Shown here: one piece after another, positions 1-8,292 of the stretch
How the letters are laid out: each line of letters opens with the position of its first letter
Numbering within the stretch: the stretch's first letter is position 1
Assembly (NCBI GenBank): GCA_964391675.1
Contig: CAYMMX010000001.1
Coordinates: 310,001 to 374,000, forward strand
DNA: 64,000 nt
Source: CAYMMX01 sp964391675
GTDB taxonomy: Bacteria; Cyanobacteriota; Vampirovibrionia; Gastranaerophilales; Gastranaerophilaceae
Direction: 5' to 3'
The notes under the pieces: generated by a model
Seen by the model: the letters and a program-made list of their open reading frames with translations, nothing else
Database searches by the model: none
What the model was told of the DNA's origin: nothing
Position numbers and translations under genes: made by a program

Positions 1-396
1 GAATCATTTAAAATAATGAAAAAAGAAGGGTTGGAAAACATTTATGCCAGACATAAAAAACTTGCCCTTGGTTTAAGAAAAGCAATAAAAGCTCTTGGTT
101 TGGATTTGTTTGTTAAAAACGACGAAAACGCAAGCTATGCAATAACTTCTCTTTTCCCGCCGGTAGGGATTTCCGTTGGGGACATAAGGAATGGTTTTAA
201 AAAGGATTTTGATATCGTTGTTGCAAACGGTCAAAATGCACTTAAAGATAAAATATTCAGAATGGGAACTTTGGGTTTTGTTTCTGAGAGAGATTTAATT
301 ACCGCCGTAGGTTCATTAGAGGCTGTTTTAATTAAGCTCGGTTATAAATTTGATGTTGGCTCCGGAGTAAGAGCTGTTCTTGAAAGTTTAAATTAA
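1..396 (+). CDS. Class V aminotransferase, C-terminal part (alanine/serine-glyoxylate type), partial
   Basis: The reading frame is open from base 1 through the ATG at 16, so the gene starts left of the window and only about 131 C-terminal residues are seen. The remnant matches the small C-terminal domain of class V PLP aminotransferases of the alanine/serine-glyoxylate family: an ARH segment, then alternating strands and helices ending in an 'IFRMGTLGFV' stretch typical of this domain. The PLP lysine lies outside the window. The family moves amino groups between alanine or serine and glyoxylate or other 2-oxoacids. The gene ends at a strong convergent terminator. Treating ATG 16 as a real start would wrongly give a 126-residue protein. 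Confidence 0.75.
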   Translation, partial: ESFKIMKKEGLENIYARHKKLALGLRKAIKALGLDLFVKNDENASYAITSLFPPVGISVGDIRNGFKKDFDIVVANGQNALKDKIFRMGTLGFVSERDLITAVGSLEAVLIKLGYKFDVGSGVRAVLESLN

Positions 397-398
397 AT

Positions 399-435
399 AA
401 AACGGCGGGATGTGAAATTCACATCCCGCCGTTTT
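399..435. terminator. Bidirectional intrinsic terminator
   Basis: A perfect G+C-rich inverted repeat (arm AACGGCGGGATGTGA and its complement, loop of about 3) is flanked by an A-run on the left and a T-run on the right. It can therefore stop transcription from both the aminotransferase (+) and the peptidase (-). Confidence 0.9.
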
Positions 436-440
436 ATTTT

Positions 441-2237
441 TTATACTGTTCTTAATAAATGCTTTGCCAGTTTTGCAACAACTTGACCATTAAGGGTTTT
501 ATTTATTGTTTTTAATTTTTTAGCTATTATTTCCATGCTGTCTGTCCAAATAAAATTATCTAAAACAAACTTTTCACCTTTTGCAAAATTTCCAGATAAT
601 TGAACATCTATTATTTCTTCTAGCATTTTTCTTGCCGTTGGAATAACTTTATCATAATTAATATTAATTATTCCTTTTTCGTTAATCTCTACTGCTTTGT
701 TTTTTAACATATAATTCATTTGCATAACAGTTCTTACTCTGTGTGCCTGACTTAAATTAGGTTTGGCTTTTAGTGTTAAATCAGCAACAAAGGTTGTTAT
801 AATTTGCTTTTTCTGTAAGTTTGTATACATTCCTAATTCTTCAAGTTTATCCATCATTGCCATAGATGCCATATCGGCTTTGTTTTCTTCAATAATACTT
901 TTATACTTTCCTAAGGCTTCTGTTCCTGTTTTTGGCCCTAGAGAATGGGCATTTTCATGACCTATTGTAAACCAATGATCTGCTTCATCATTATAATATT
1001 GGTGAAGCTCTTTATTTAAAGTTGCGTCTAAGGTTTTTTGTAGTTTTTTATAATCTGTAATATGTCTTATTTGTCTGTGATAAACATTTCTTCTTCCTCC
1101 TCCTATTGTAAGAGATAATTTGTCATCATTTGGAAGATTTTCAGCAAGTGTTATTCCTCCTCTAAAAGCTCCAACATCGCCTGTTATGGCAACTAAATCT
1201 ACATCAACCATTGTTTGGGGATAAACATTTTTTATACCGTTGGAGATATCACCTAATTGTGCATATTTATCCGCAAAGGGCATTTCTTTTGCTAGTGCAG
1301 GCATATATTTTTTAATTTCAAGAAGTTTTTCTGTTCCTTCTTTGTTAACAATTCCTACTCTAAAACCTAAAGAATCTTTTGGGGTGTAAGATATATTCTT
1401 TTTTTCTAAAAGTTGACTTAATTCTTTGTTTTCTGCTATTGTTCCGGTAATTTCATCTTCATAGCTTTCTCTTGTAATTGTAAATTCTAAAGGTGTATCT
1501 TGCAATGATGCCCATTTTTTATCTGCATAAGCATCTGTCATTGGATTGTTTTCTCTTAATGCTTGTGCTTGAAGTTTTAAAAATTCGTTAAAATCTTTAT
1601 TTGTAGAAATTTCTGCCGCTTTATCCAGTTCTTTTGCTGCTTGTGTAAATTCTTTTTTAAACGCTTGAGTATAATCAATTGCTTTTAGGTCTTCACCTTC
1701 TCTTACAACAATTGAACGCTGATTTAAAATAGCCTTAACTTCTTCTATTTTTCCTTTTATAATCATTTTTTCAAGAATTTCGTGAAATTCTTTTACACTT
1801 AAACCTTCCGGATAAAATCCTTTTCCCGGCAATTCTTTTTCACCTCTCATTAAAGAAAAATTGGTTGCTTCAGAGTCAACAGCATTAATCCCTTTTTGTG
1901 CATAAAATAATTTTAAAGTTCTTTTTGCATTTTCATCACCATTTTTTGCTCTTCTTTTCATTTCTTCACGAAAAGGTATATTTTTTATGTTATCTAATTT
2001 TAATTGAACTTCATCTAAAATATATGCTGCTTTTACTAAAAATTTTAAAGCTTTTTTATCTCCCTCTGCCAATTTTTCATATTCCGGTGCATTCACTTCC
2101 AGCATTTTTTTTGTTGATAAATAATCTTTATGGGTTCTTTTTTTAAGTTCTTCTGCCGATAAACCTATTTCTATCTTTTTATTATTTCCTTTAAAATTAA
2201 CTTTATTTATATTGGCCATTAAGTTTAATGATTGCAT
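441..2237 (-). CDS. M49-like (dipeptidyl peptidase III family) zinc metallopeptidase
   Basis: 598 residues. A zinc-binding HENAH motif lies near residues 426-430 and EENKAD near 449-454, matching the two-motif arrangement of M49 peptidases (HEXXGH then EECRAD in classical DPP III). Here the first motif is the plain HEXXH form, which some bacterial relatives also have. The family removes dipeptides from peptide N-termini in the cytosol. The start at 2237 is preceded by AGAGGA at a good distance. The N-terminus carries VNFKG (residues 13-17), a short motif also found near the N-termini of three other large enzymes in this window. No signal peptide or membrane segment is visible. Exact peptidase specificity is uncertain. 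Confidence 0.65.
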   Translation of the reverse strand: MQSLNLMANINKVNFKGNNKKIEIGLSAEELKKRTHKDYLSTKKMLEVNAPEYEKLAEGDKKALKFLVKAAYILDEVQLKLDNIKNIPFREEMKRRAKNGDENAKRTLKLFYAQKGINAVDSEATNFSLMRGEKELPGKGFYPEGLSVKEFHEILEKMIIKGKIEEVKAILNQRSIVVREGEDLKAIDYTQAFKKEFTQAAKELDKAAEISTNKDFNEFLKLQAQALRENNPMTDAYADKKWASLQDTPLEFTITRESYEDEITGTIAENKELSQLLEKKNISYTPKDSLGFRVGIVNKEGTEKLLEIKKYMPALAKEMPFADKYAQLGDISNGIKNVYPQTMVDVDLVAITGDVGAFRGGITLAENLPNDDKLSLTIGGGRRNVYHRQIRHITDYKKLQKTLDATLNKELHQYYNDEADHWFTIGHENAHSLGPKTGTEALGKYKSIIEENKADMASMAMMDKLEELGMYTNLQKKQIITTFVADLTLKAKPNLSQAHRVRTVMQMNYMLKNKAVEINEKGIININYDKVIPTARKMLEEIIDVQLSGNFAKGEKFVLDNFIWTDSMEIIAKKLKTINKTLNGQVVAKLAKHLLRTV

Positions 2238-2458
2238 TAAATGTCCTCTTTTCTCTTGTTTTATTGTATTTTTGCTTTCTTTTTTTTGTAAAAAATATTA
2301 TTTGTATTAGAAATAGCGCTAATATTATAAACTCTCGGCATAGAAAAAACCTCCTCTTTCTCAACTATTATTCAATTCTTGTGAAAAAATTTTTTTGCTA
2401 TTTTTATTTTTTATTTTTACAAAACATTGCATTATAAAAATCTTTCCCCGTCTGTCTA

Positions 2459-2486
2459 ATGACAATTATGCATTTTTCGTTATAAT
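2459..2486 (+). promoter_or_regulatory. Sigma-70 type promoter of the glutaredoxin gene
   Basis: ATGACA (2459-2464), 16-bp spacer, TATAAT (2481-2486). This places the transcript start near 2493, just before the ribosome binding site CGGAGG (2498-2503). Confidence 0.55.
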
Positions 2487-2508
2487 AATACAAAAAACGG
2501 AGGTAAAA

Positions 2509-2736
2509 ATGCTTTTATTATATAAAATGGAAGGTTGTCCTTATTGCGAAAAGGTAATTAAACACTTGGAAGAAAAAAATATTACCTATAGGGCTTTAGA
2601 TATTTCTGACCCTGTAAATAAAGATGAATTGTTACATTTAGGTGGAGAAGAACAAGTTCCTTTTCTTGTTGATACAGAACATAATGCAAAAATGTATGAA
2701 TCTGAAGATATTATTCAATATTTAGATACTTTATAA
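2509..2736 (+). CDS. Glutaredoxin (CPYC type)
   Basis: 75 residues with the glutaredoxin active site CPYC at residues 9-12, followed by the thioredoxin-fold pattern including the cis-proline segment QVPFLVD and a C-terminal 'SEDIIQYL' helix. It reduces disulfides or glutathionylated/thiolated proteins in the cytosol, or acts as a NrdH-like electron donor. An upstream in-frame ATG at 2395 exists, but the start at 2509 is preceded by CGGAGG and gives the normal family length. It is a single-gene unit between a promoter and a bidirectional terminator. Confidence 0.88.
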   Translation: MLLLYKMEGCPYCEKVIKHLEEKNITYRALDISDPVNKDELLHLGGEEQVPFLVDTEHNAKMYESEDIIQYLDTL

Positions 2737-2741
2737 TTAAT

Positions 2742-2768
2742 AAAAAGGGGATAAATTATCCCCTTTTT
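2742..2768. terminator. Bidirectional intrinsic terminator
   Basis: Inverted repeat AAAAAGGGGATAA / TTATCCCCTTTTT with a very short loop, lying between the convergent glutaredoxin and thioredoxin-like genes. The A and T runs serve as U-tracts for both strands. Confidence 0.85.
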
Positions 2769-2772
2769 AAAT

Positions 2773-3129
2773 TTAATATTTTTCCAATGTATTATTAAAA
2801 CATTTTTCATTCATTAAACAACTATAACTTATTTGGGTTGATTTTTCTGTTTTTGGTTCAACTATAAAAACAGAAGGGACACTGCTTACTTTAAATTTTG
2901 AACTTAAATTTGACATTGTTACATCATCTTTTACAAAATTGAATTTTTCAGAATATTTTTTTTCTGCTTTTTCATAAGTCGGTTTAAAGTCTTTGCAGGC
3001 AGAACATCTGTTCATTTGGAAGAATAAAATAATGGGTTTTGTTTGTGTTTTTGCATCATTATAGTTCATTGCAAAAACACTTGTTGCTATTGTTGCAAAA
3101 ATAAATAAACCTGTTAATAATTTTTTCAT
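2773..3129 (-). CDS. Exported thioredoxin-fold protein (CSAC)
   Basis: 118 residues. Residues 1-20 form a signal peptide (KK, hydrophobic core, end near SVFA). The mature part has a CSAC redox motif at about 42-45 and a cis-proline segment (SVPSVFIV), so a thioredoxin fold in the periplasm is likely. Two further cysteines near the C-terminus (about residues 104 and 110) could form a second disulfide. It lies directly before recF on the same strand (16-bp gap), probably co-transcribed by accident of order. The second thioredoxin-like protein at 9528-9983 has a similar size and motif. The redox partner is unknown. Confidence 0.75.
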   Translation of the reverse strand: MKKLLTGLFIFATIATSVFAMNYNDAKTQTKPIILFFQMNRCSACKDFKPTYEKAEKKYSEKFNFVKDDVTMSNLSSKFKVSSVPSVFIVEPKTEKSTQISYSCLMNEKCFNNTLEKY

Positions 3130-3145
3130 TCTTTGTTCCTTTCTC

Positions 3146-4237
3146 TTATAAAATTTTTCCTTTTTCTACTTTATATACTTTAACATCTTTTAAAAATTTT
3201 TCATCAAACAAAAGAGTATCTACACTGGTTATAATTGTTTGTGTGTTATTATCAATTGTTTTTAACAAATAATTTTGTCTTATATCATCTAACTCTGCTA
3301 AAACATCGTCTAAAAGAAGAATGGGCGATTCTCCTATTTTTTCTTTTATTATTTCTAGTTCTGCTAATTTTAAAGACAAAACAATTGTTCTTTGTTGACC
3401 TTGTGAAGCGAATTTTGTTGCTTCTTGTTCATTTATATAAAAAATAATGTCATCTCTGTGTGGACCTACCAGTGATTGGGCTCTTATTTTTTCTAGTTCT
3501 TTTTTTTCTTGTAGTTTTTGTTTGAACTTTTCTAAAATTTCTTCTATTTCTGATTCTTCTTGTAAAAAACTATTCTCGTATTTTATTTTTAATTCTTCTT
3601 CCCAGCTTATTTTTGAATGTTTTATTTTGGCTATTATTTCTATTTCTTTTAAAAATTTTTTTCTTAAGTATATAATATTACTTCCTAAAACAGCTTGTTG
3701 TTCATTATAAACATCTAAAAGTGTTTCGTCATTATTATATTCTTTTAAAAAATTATTTTTCTGAATTCTTATCTTATTATATTTAGAAAGTCTGTCCTCA
3801 TATGCAGGATAAATTTGTGAAATAGCATTATCAAGCCAGTTTCTTCTCTCTTCAGGATTTCCTCTTAAAAGAAGTAAATCTTGTGTTGAAAAAAGAACTG
3901 TTTTAAAAACAGCTTTAAATTCTTTTGGGCGGGTTTTTATTTTATTTACTTTTATTTCTCTTTTTTTATCTTTGCCATAATAAAAATCAAGTTCTATTTC
4001 AACATTATTTTTTTCTATTTGCGCATTTATTTCTACTTTTTCGCTTTTAAAATTTATTAAATCTGTATTGTTAGAAGTCCTTTGACTTTTTAAAGAAGAT
4101 AAAAAATAAATACTTTCAAGAATGTTTGTTTTTCCTTGAGCGTTTTTTCCAACAATAAGTGTTTTTTTTGAATCAAATAAAATGTTTATATTTTCGCAGT
4201 TGCGATAATTTTTTAGTTTTAAATCAGTTATTTTCAT
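3146..4237 (-). CDS. recF: DNA replication and repair ATPase RecF
   Basis: 363 residues. The N-terminal KITDLKLKNYRN and Walker A GKNAQGKTN, the ABC-type signature region (ASQGQQRT) and Walker B ILLLDDVLAELD are all present, with the RecF-typical LVGPHRDD before the signature. RecF loads RecA at gaps with RecO/RecR and is an SMC/ABC-like ATPase. The start was set at the ATG at 4237; the upstream ATG (4255) would add six untypical residues. It is divergent from dnaN across a 320-bp A+T-rich gap, a classic origin-proximal pairing. Confidence 0.93.
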   Translation of the reverse strand: MKITDLKLKNYRNCENINILFDSKKTLIVGKNAQGKTNILESIYFLSSLKSQRTSNNTDLINFKSEKVEINAQIEKNNVEIELDFYYGKDKKREIKVNKIKTRPKEFKAVFKTVLFSTQDLLLLRGNPEERRNWLDNAISQIYPAYEDRLSKYNKIRIQKNNFLKEYNNDETLLDVYNEQQAVLGSNIIYLRKKFLKEIEIIAKIKHSKISWEEELKIKYENSFLQEESEIEEILEKFKQKLQEKKELEKIRAQSLVGPHRDDIIFYINEQEATKFASQGQQRTIVLSLKLAELEIIKEKIGESPILLLDDVLAELDDIRQNYLLKTIDNNTQTIITSVDTLLFDEKFLKDVKVYKVEKGKIL

Positions 4238-4557
4238 TAGTAAAATATAACACATTTTTATTTATTAAAAAAGTTATGTATATTAATTGTAGATATTTGT
4301 ATAAAACTTATTATTTTTACATTTCTTTTTTTTATTATTTTTTTTTATATACAAATATTTTATTTTTGTAAATATTTTCTTACATTTTTTCTACACTTTT
4401 ATTTGTTATTATTATTGGTTTTTTCCTTTTTTTCTACAAATAATAATGGCTTATTATTATTATTATATTTAATTAATATATTTATATAATATAATATTAA
4501 ATAAATATTGTATAAAACTTTCAAAGCTTGGGGTTAATTTTTTATAGGGGTATGAAA
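4238..4557. other. Candidate replication origin (recF-dnaN intergenic region)
   Basis: This gene-free stretch of about 320 bp is extremely A+T-rich. It contains DnaA-box-like 9-mers TTTTCTACA at 4387-4395 and 4430-4438 and, on the other strand, ATATCTACA (4288-4296). All are one or two bases from the TTWTCCACA consensus. Immediately right of the second box (about 4441-4505) is a run of TTA/ATT repeats that could act as a DNA-unwinding element. Neighbouring dnaN and recF support origin proximity, but dnaA itself is not in the window. This is an inference. Confidence 0.4.
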
Positions 4558-5685
4558 ATGGAATTTATTATAAAAAAAGAAGATTTATTTAATGGTATAA
4601 GAATTGTAGAACGTGCAACAGCTATGAAGGGGCTTCAACCAGTCCTCGCAAACATTCTTATAGAAAGTGTTGATAAATCTACCTTAAAATTCACAGCAAC
4701 AGATTTAGATTTAACGGTTGTTGCATTAGTTCAGGCACAAGTTAAAGAAGAAGGAAAAATAACCCTTCCTGCAAAAAAATTAAGCGATATTGTTTCCAGA
4801 TTATCTGATAATTTAATAAGTTTTAAATTAAACCCTGAAACAAATTCTGTTAATATAACCTGTAAAAACACAAAATTTGATATTATTGGAATTTCAGCAT
4901 CAGAGTTTCCTGTTATAAAAGATTTTAAAATGGAAGAAGAAAATGCTATAGAAATAGAAATAAAACCATTTACAAAAGCAATAAAACAAGCAGGATTCGC
5001 AGCTGCCGGATATGAAACAAACAATCTTTTATCCGGTGTTGTATGTGAAATTTCTGATAATATTTTAGAAATGGCATCTACAGATGGTAACAGACTTGCA
5101 AGAGTAAGAGAAAAAATAGAAAAAAAAGGTTCAAAAAAAGAAAGCCAATTAATAATTCCTTCAAAAACATTGCAAGAATTCATAAAAATGAGCACTTTTA
5201 TAGATGAAGAAACAGTTAAAATATATACAGATAAAACAAAAATGATAATAAAAAGCGAAGACACAATAATAATATCAAGACTAATGGAAGGACAATATCC
5301 GAAATATAATCAATTAATACCCCAAGAAAGCCCCAAAATAGCAAAAATTAAAATAACACAATTAATTTCTTCTTTAGAAAGAGTATCAATAATGGTAAAT
5401 GAAAGAACAAGTATTGTAAAATTTGAATTTAAAGAAAATAAACTAATACTTTCTGCCGATACGCCGGATTCAGGAAAATCAGAAGATGAAATAGATATAG
5501 ATTTTCCCGAAAAAGAAGAATTAAAAATAGCATTTAATTATAAATATGTACTTGACAGTTTAAAAAATATGGAAACAGAAGAAGTAAAAATAGGTTTAAA
5601 TTCAAGCTTATCAGCAACAGTACTAAAACCAAATAATGAAGAAGATTATGTTTGTTTAATAATGCCTGTTCAAATAAGAAATTAA
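4558..5685 (+). CDS. dnaN: DNA polymerase III beta sliding clamp
   Basis: 375 residues, normal for the family. N-terminal MEFIIKKEDLFNGI, the 'LPAKKLSDIVSRL' segment, 'TDGNRLA' and the C-terminal 'YVCLIMPVQIRN' are diagnostic of the beta clamp, which encircles DNA and tethers polymerase III. The start at ATG 4558 is preceded by ATAGGGG at about 7 bases. An ATG six bases upstream and a TTG at 4528 have worse spacing. The gene ends in a bidirectional terminator shared with the sigma factor gene. Confidence 0.96.
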   Translation: MEFIIKKEDLFNGIRIVERATAMKGLQPVLANILIESVDKSTLKFTATDLDLTVVALVQAQVKEEGKITLPAKKLSDIVSRLSDNLISFKLNPETNSVNITCKNTKFDIIGISASEFPVIKDFKMEEENAIEIEIKPFTKAIKQAGFAAAGYETNNLLSGVVCEISDNILEMASTDGNRLARVREKIEKKGSKKESQLIIPSKTLQEFIKMSTFIDEETVKIYTDKTKMIIKSEDTIIISRLMEGQYPKYNQLIPQESPKIAKIKITQLISSLERVSIMVNERTSIVKFEFKENKLILSADTPDSGKSEDEIDIDFPEKEELKIAFNYKYVLDSLKNMETEEVKIGLNSSLSATVLKPNNEEDYVCLIMPVQIRN

Positions 5686-5717
5686 AAAAAAGCGGATTTT
5701 AATAATCCGCTTTTTTT
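5684..5717. terminator. Bidirectional intrinsic terminator
   Basis: A-run, AGCGGATT stem, short loop, AATCCGCT and T-run between convergent dnaN and the sigma factor gene. It overlaps the dnaN stop codon. Confidence 0.88.
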
Positions 5718-6714
5718 ATCGTTCTTTAATAAAATCTTTAAAGTGTTTTAAATTTTTTTGTTCTCTTAGTTTTCTAATAGCACCATCTTCTAATTGTCTA
5801 ATTCTTTCTTTAGAAAAACCCATTAATTGTCCTAATTGTTCAAGAGTTTTTGTTTGTTCTCCATTTATTCCAAATCTATATGTAATAATTTTTCTCTCTC
5901 TTTCACTAAGATTTTCTAAAATTTCATTAACGCTTTCTAATAAAACTTTTTTATGGGTTTGTTCTTCTGGTGAGTTATAACTATCATCAGGAATATAATC
6001 TTCAATGTTTAAATCATCTGTTACAGGTGAATCTAAGCTAATAGGTTCTTTTATTATAGATTTTTTAATACTTTGAACTTTTTTAATACTAATCCCCATT
6101 TTAGCAGCAATTTCTTTATCCGTTGCTTCTCTATTTAGGGAAGAGTTTAATTCAAAACAAACTTTTTTATATTTTCTAATTTTATCTGCCATATGAACAG
6201 GTATTCTAATTGTTCTTGAACAATTAGAAATAGCTCTTATAATAGTTTGTTTTATCCACCATGTTGCATATGTTGAAAACTTAAATTCTTTAGAATAATC
6301 ATATTTTTCAGCAGCTCTAATAAGGCCAAGAGAACCCTCTTGAACAAGATCCATGAATAAAACACCTTGTCCTATATATTTTTTAGCAATACTTACAACT
6401 AATCTTAAATTTGCTTGAATCAATTTCTTTTTTGCTATTTCAGACTGTTTTTTTGAACCTTCCTGAATTAATTTACCCAATTTTTTTTCTTCTTTAAAAG
6501 ATATTAATTTAACCTTACCAACATCCTTTAAATACATTTGTAAAATGTCATCATCATTTGATATTGAATTAAATGTTTTACAAGTAGTGTTTTCATAATT
6601 TATTTCATCATTTTCAATAAAATCATTTTCATTATTAATTAGCTCATACTTTTTTTGCAAACTTTTAAATAACGTATTAGATTTATCTTTTTTAGAAATA
6701 TCTAATATAACCAT
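5716..6714 (-). CDS. RNA polymerase sigma-70 family factor (RpoD/group 2 type)
   Basis: 332 residues. Region 1.2 (about 60-95, 'YLKDVGKVKLIS'), region 2 with the core-binding/-10 part ('FKFSTYATWWIKQTI'), region 3 and region 4 ending with a helix-turn-helix ('GFSKERIRQLE') are all visible. There is no long region 1.1, so it resembles a group 2 or a shortened primary sigma. The ATG at 6714 was chosen because GGAGGAGA lies just upstream; the TTG at 6730 falls inside that ribosome binding site. The N-terminal 60 residues are asparagine-rich and unlike known families. Whether this is the housekeeping factor cannot be told from the window. Confidence 0.88.
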   Translation of the reverse strand: MVILDISKKDKSNTLFKSLQKKYELINNENDFIENDEINYENTTCKTFNSISNDDDILQMYLKDVGKVKLISFKEEKKLGKLIQEGSKKQSEIAKKKLIQANLRLVVSIAKKYIGQGVLFMDLVQEGSLGLIRAAEKYDYSKEFKFSTYATWWIKQTIIRAISNCSRTIRIPVHMADKIRKYKKVCFELNSSLNREATDKEIAAKMGISIKKVQSIKKSIIKEPISLDSPVTDDLNIEDYIPDDSYNSPEEQTHKKVLLESVNEILENLSERERKIITYRFGINGEQTKTLEQLGQLMGFSKERIRQLEDGAIRKLREQKNLKHFKDFIKER

Positions 6715-6805
6715 AAATCTTCTCTCCTCCAAAACTTAATAAAAAATTCTAAATCCCAGTTATGAAGAAATAGACGAAAGAAGATTTATTTTGTTTCCAA
6801 AAAGA

Positions 6806-8134
6806 TTATTGACCGGAAAGAATAATGACAAAATCGCTGTCAGAACAATAATATTTATTAGGATCATATACAAATTGATTTTCTTTAATAATAGGTGTTT
6901 TTTTCTTTAACCAATTAAAAAAGTCGTTAGAAACAGAACTTGAATTTGCAACAAATTGAGAATGAGGCAAATGACCTCTACTAAAACAATTAACTTCAAA
7001 ACCAAGTTCTGTTAGCTGAGCTTTTAATTCCATTGCTTCAGGAGATTTTTCAGGAGAATACATAATTCCGGCAACGAATTTTTTATCAGAAATAGTAGGC
7101 TCATCTCTGTATATAAGTCTGTTAACAGCTTCTTGAGTTTTTTCCGGATCTAATATCCAATAACTAGTAGAACCCTTTTTATTAGGTCTTCCAGGTAAAG
7201 TTGCAACTTCAATTTTACTTATATCAATACTTTTTGCCAAAGCGGCATATTGAGACATTTCATATAAAGATAAATCAGTTTTAACATAAGTATTAGCAAT
7301 ATTTATCATTTCAGGAATTTTAGGAATAGATTGAGGAGATTGAATTTTTTCTAATAAACCCCTTAAAAACCACTGTTGACGCTGAGTTCTTCCTATATCA
7401 CCCAAACCATCATGTCTAAACCTTAAATAACCAACAGCACTTGTTCCGTTTAATATATTTAAGCCTTTATTTAAATGAATATGCAAACTGCCTGAAAAAT
7501 CATCATAATTCATTTTTTTCTCAACATATATAGGAACTCCACCCAGAGCATCTACTAATTTTCTTACAGCATCATCACTGACCACAATATATTTATCAAC
7601 TTTTACACCTAAAACATCTTCTATAGTTCTTTTTGTAAGATGAATACCACCCAAGGCATGAGCAGCATTTATTTTTTGTATACCATTATCGCCTGCTAAA
7701 TAAACTTTACTGTCCCTAGGAATAGAAAGAGCATTAACAGAATGAGTTTTAGGATCAACATTTAATAAAACAATAGTATCAGAACGAGTGCCCTTCCATG
7801 GGTCAGTATTAGAACCGTTAGAATCAACACCTAATAATAAAATATTTTGTCTTCTTGGCATAAAAGGTAAAGAGAAAGAAGCTTTTTGTCTTCTATTTCT
7901 TTTTTCAACAAAATCAACTAATAAGTTTGAAAAAGAATTATTTTCTCCAAAAATTTGTTGAACAGTTTCCTTGCTGTCTAATAAAAGAACAAAACCAAAA
8001 AGGAGAGAAAATATTATTAAAACAAGAATTAATAATGTTTTAGCAAAGTTTGATGCTTCTTTTTTATCTTCTTCTATATGTTTTAAAAATACACTATAAT
8101 TTTCTTTATTTTTTTTATTATTCATACTACTCAT
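6806..8134 (-). CDS. LytR-CpsA-Psr (LCP) family cell-wall ligase with LytR_C domain
   Basis: 442 residues. A cytoplasmic N-terminus is followed by one membrane segment (about 30-52), then the LCP domain ('NILLLGVDSN', 'RSDTIVLLNVDP', 'SIPRDSKVYL', 'YLRFRHD.LGDIGRTQRQQ'). The arginine- and aspartate-rich motifs that bind polyprenyl pyrophosphate are intact. A C-terminal LytR_C domain (about 350-442) follows. LCP proteins transfer polyprenyl-linked glycans to peptidoglycan or other acceptors outside the cytoplasmic membrane. No Shine-Dalgarno is evident; a second ATG lies three codons downstream. Confidence 0.88.
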   Translation of the reverse strand: MSSMNNKKNKENYSVFLKHIEEDKKEASNFAKTLLILVLIIFSLLFGFVLLLDSKETVQQIFGENNSFSNLLVDFVEKRNRRQKASFSLPFMPRRQNILLLGVDSNGSNTDPWKGTRSDTIVLLNVDPKTHSVNALSIPRDSKVYLAGDNGIQKINAAHALGGIHLTKRTIEDVLGVKVDKYIVVSDDAVRKLVDALGGVPIYVEKKMNYDDFSGSLHIHLNKGLNILNGTSAVGYLRFRHDGLGDIGRTQRQQWFLRGLLEKIQSPQSIPKIPEMINIANTYVKTDLSLYEMSQYAALAKSIDISKIEVATLPGRPNKKGSTSYWILDPEKTQEAVNRLIYRDEPTISDKKFVAGIMYSPEKSPEAMELKAQLTELGFEVNCFSRGHLPHSQFVANSSSVSNDFFNWLKKKTPIIKENQFVYDPNKYYCSDSDFVIILSGQ

Positions 8135-8292
8135 ATTATAAAAATTAATGTTAGGCTTAAAAAAATTATATTATCTACAAAAAAAAAAGTAAATAGAAAT
8201 AAATAAATATTTAACAAGAATAAATCATTATTTTGGATTAGTGCATAAAAATAAAGTTTATATTATAATTTGTATGTATATTAGGAGAAAAT

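Noticed and set aside
1898..2146. Plus-strand hydrophobic 82-aa frame
   Set aside because: It lies fully antisense in the M49 peptidase gene; its Phe/Leu-rich sequence is the expected mirror of Lys/Glu codons.
4731..5264. Minus-strand 177-aa frame in dnaN
   Set aside because: Entirely antisense to the clamp gene, which is unmistakable.
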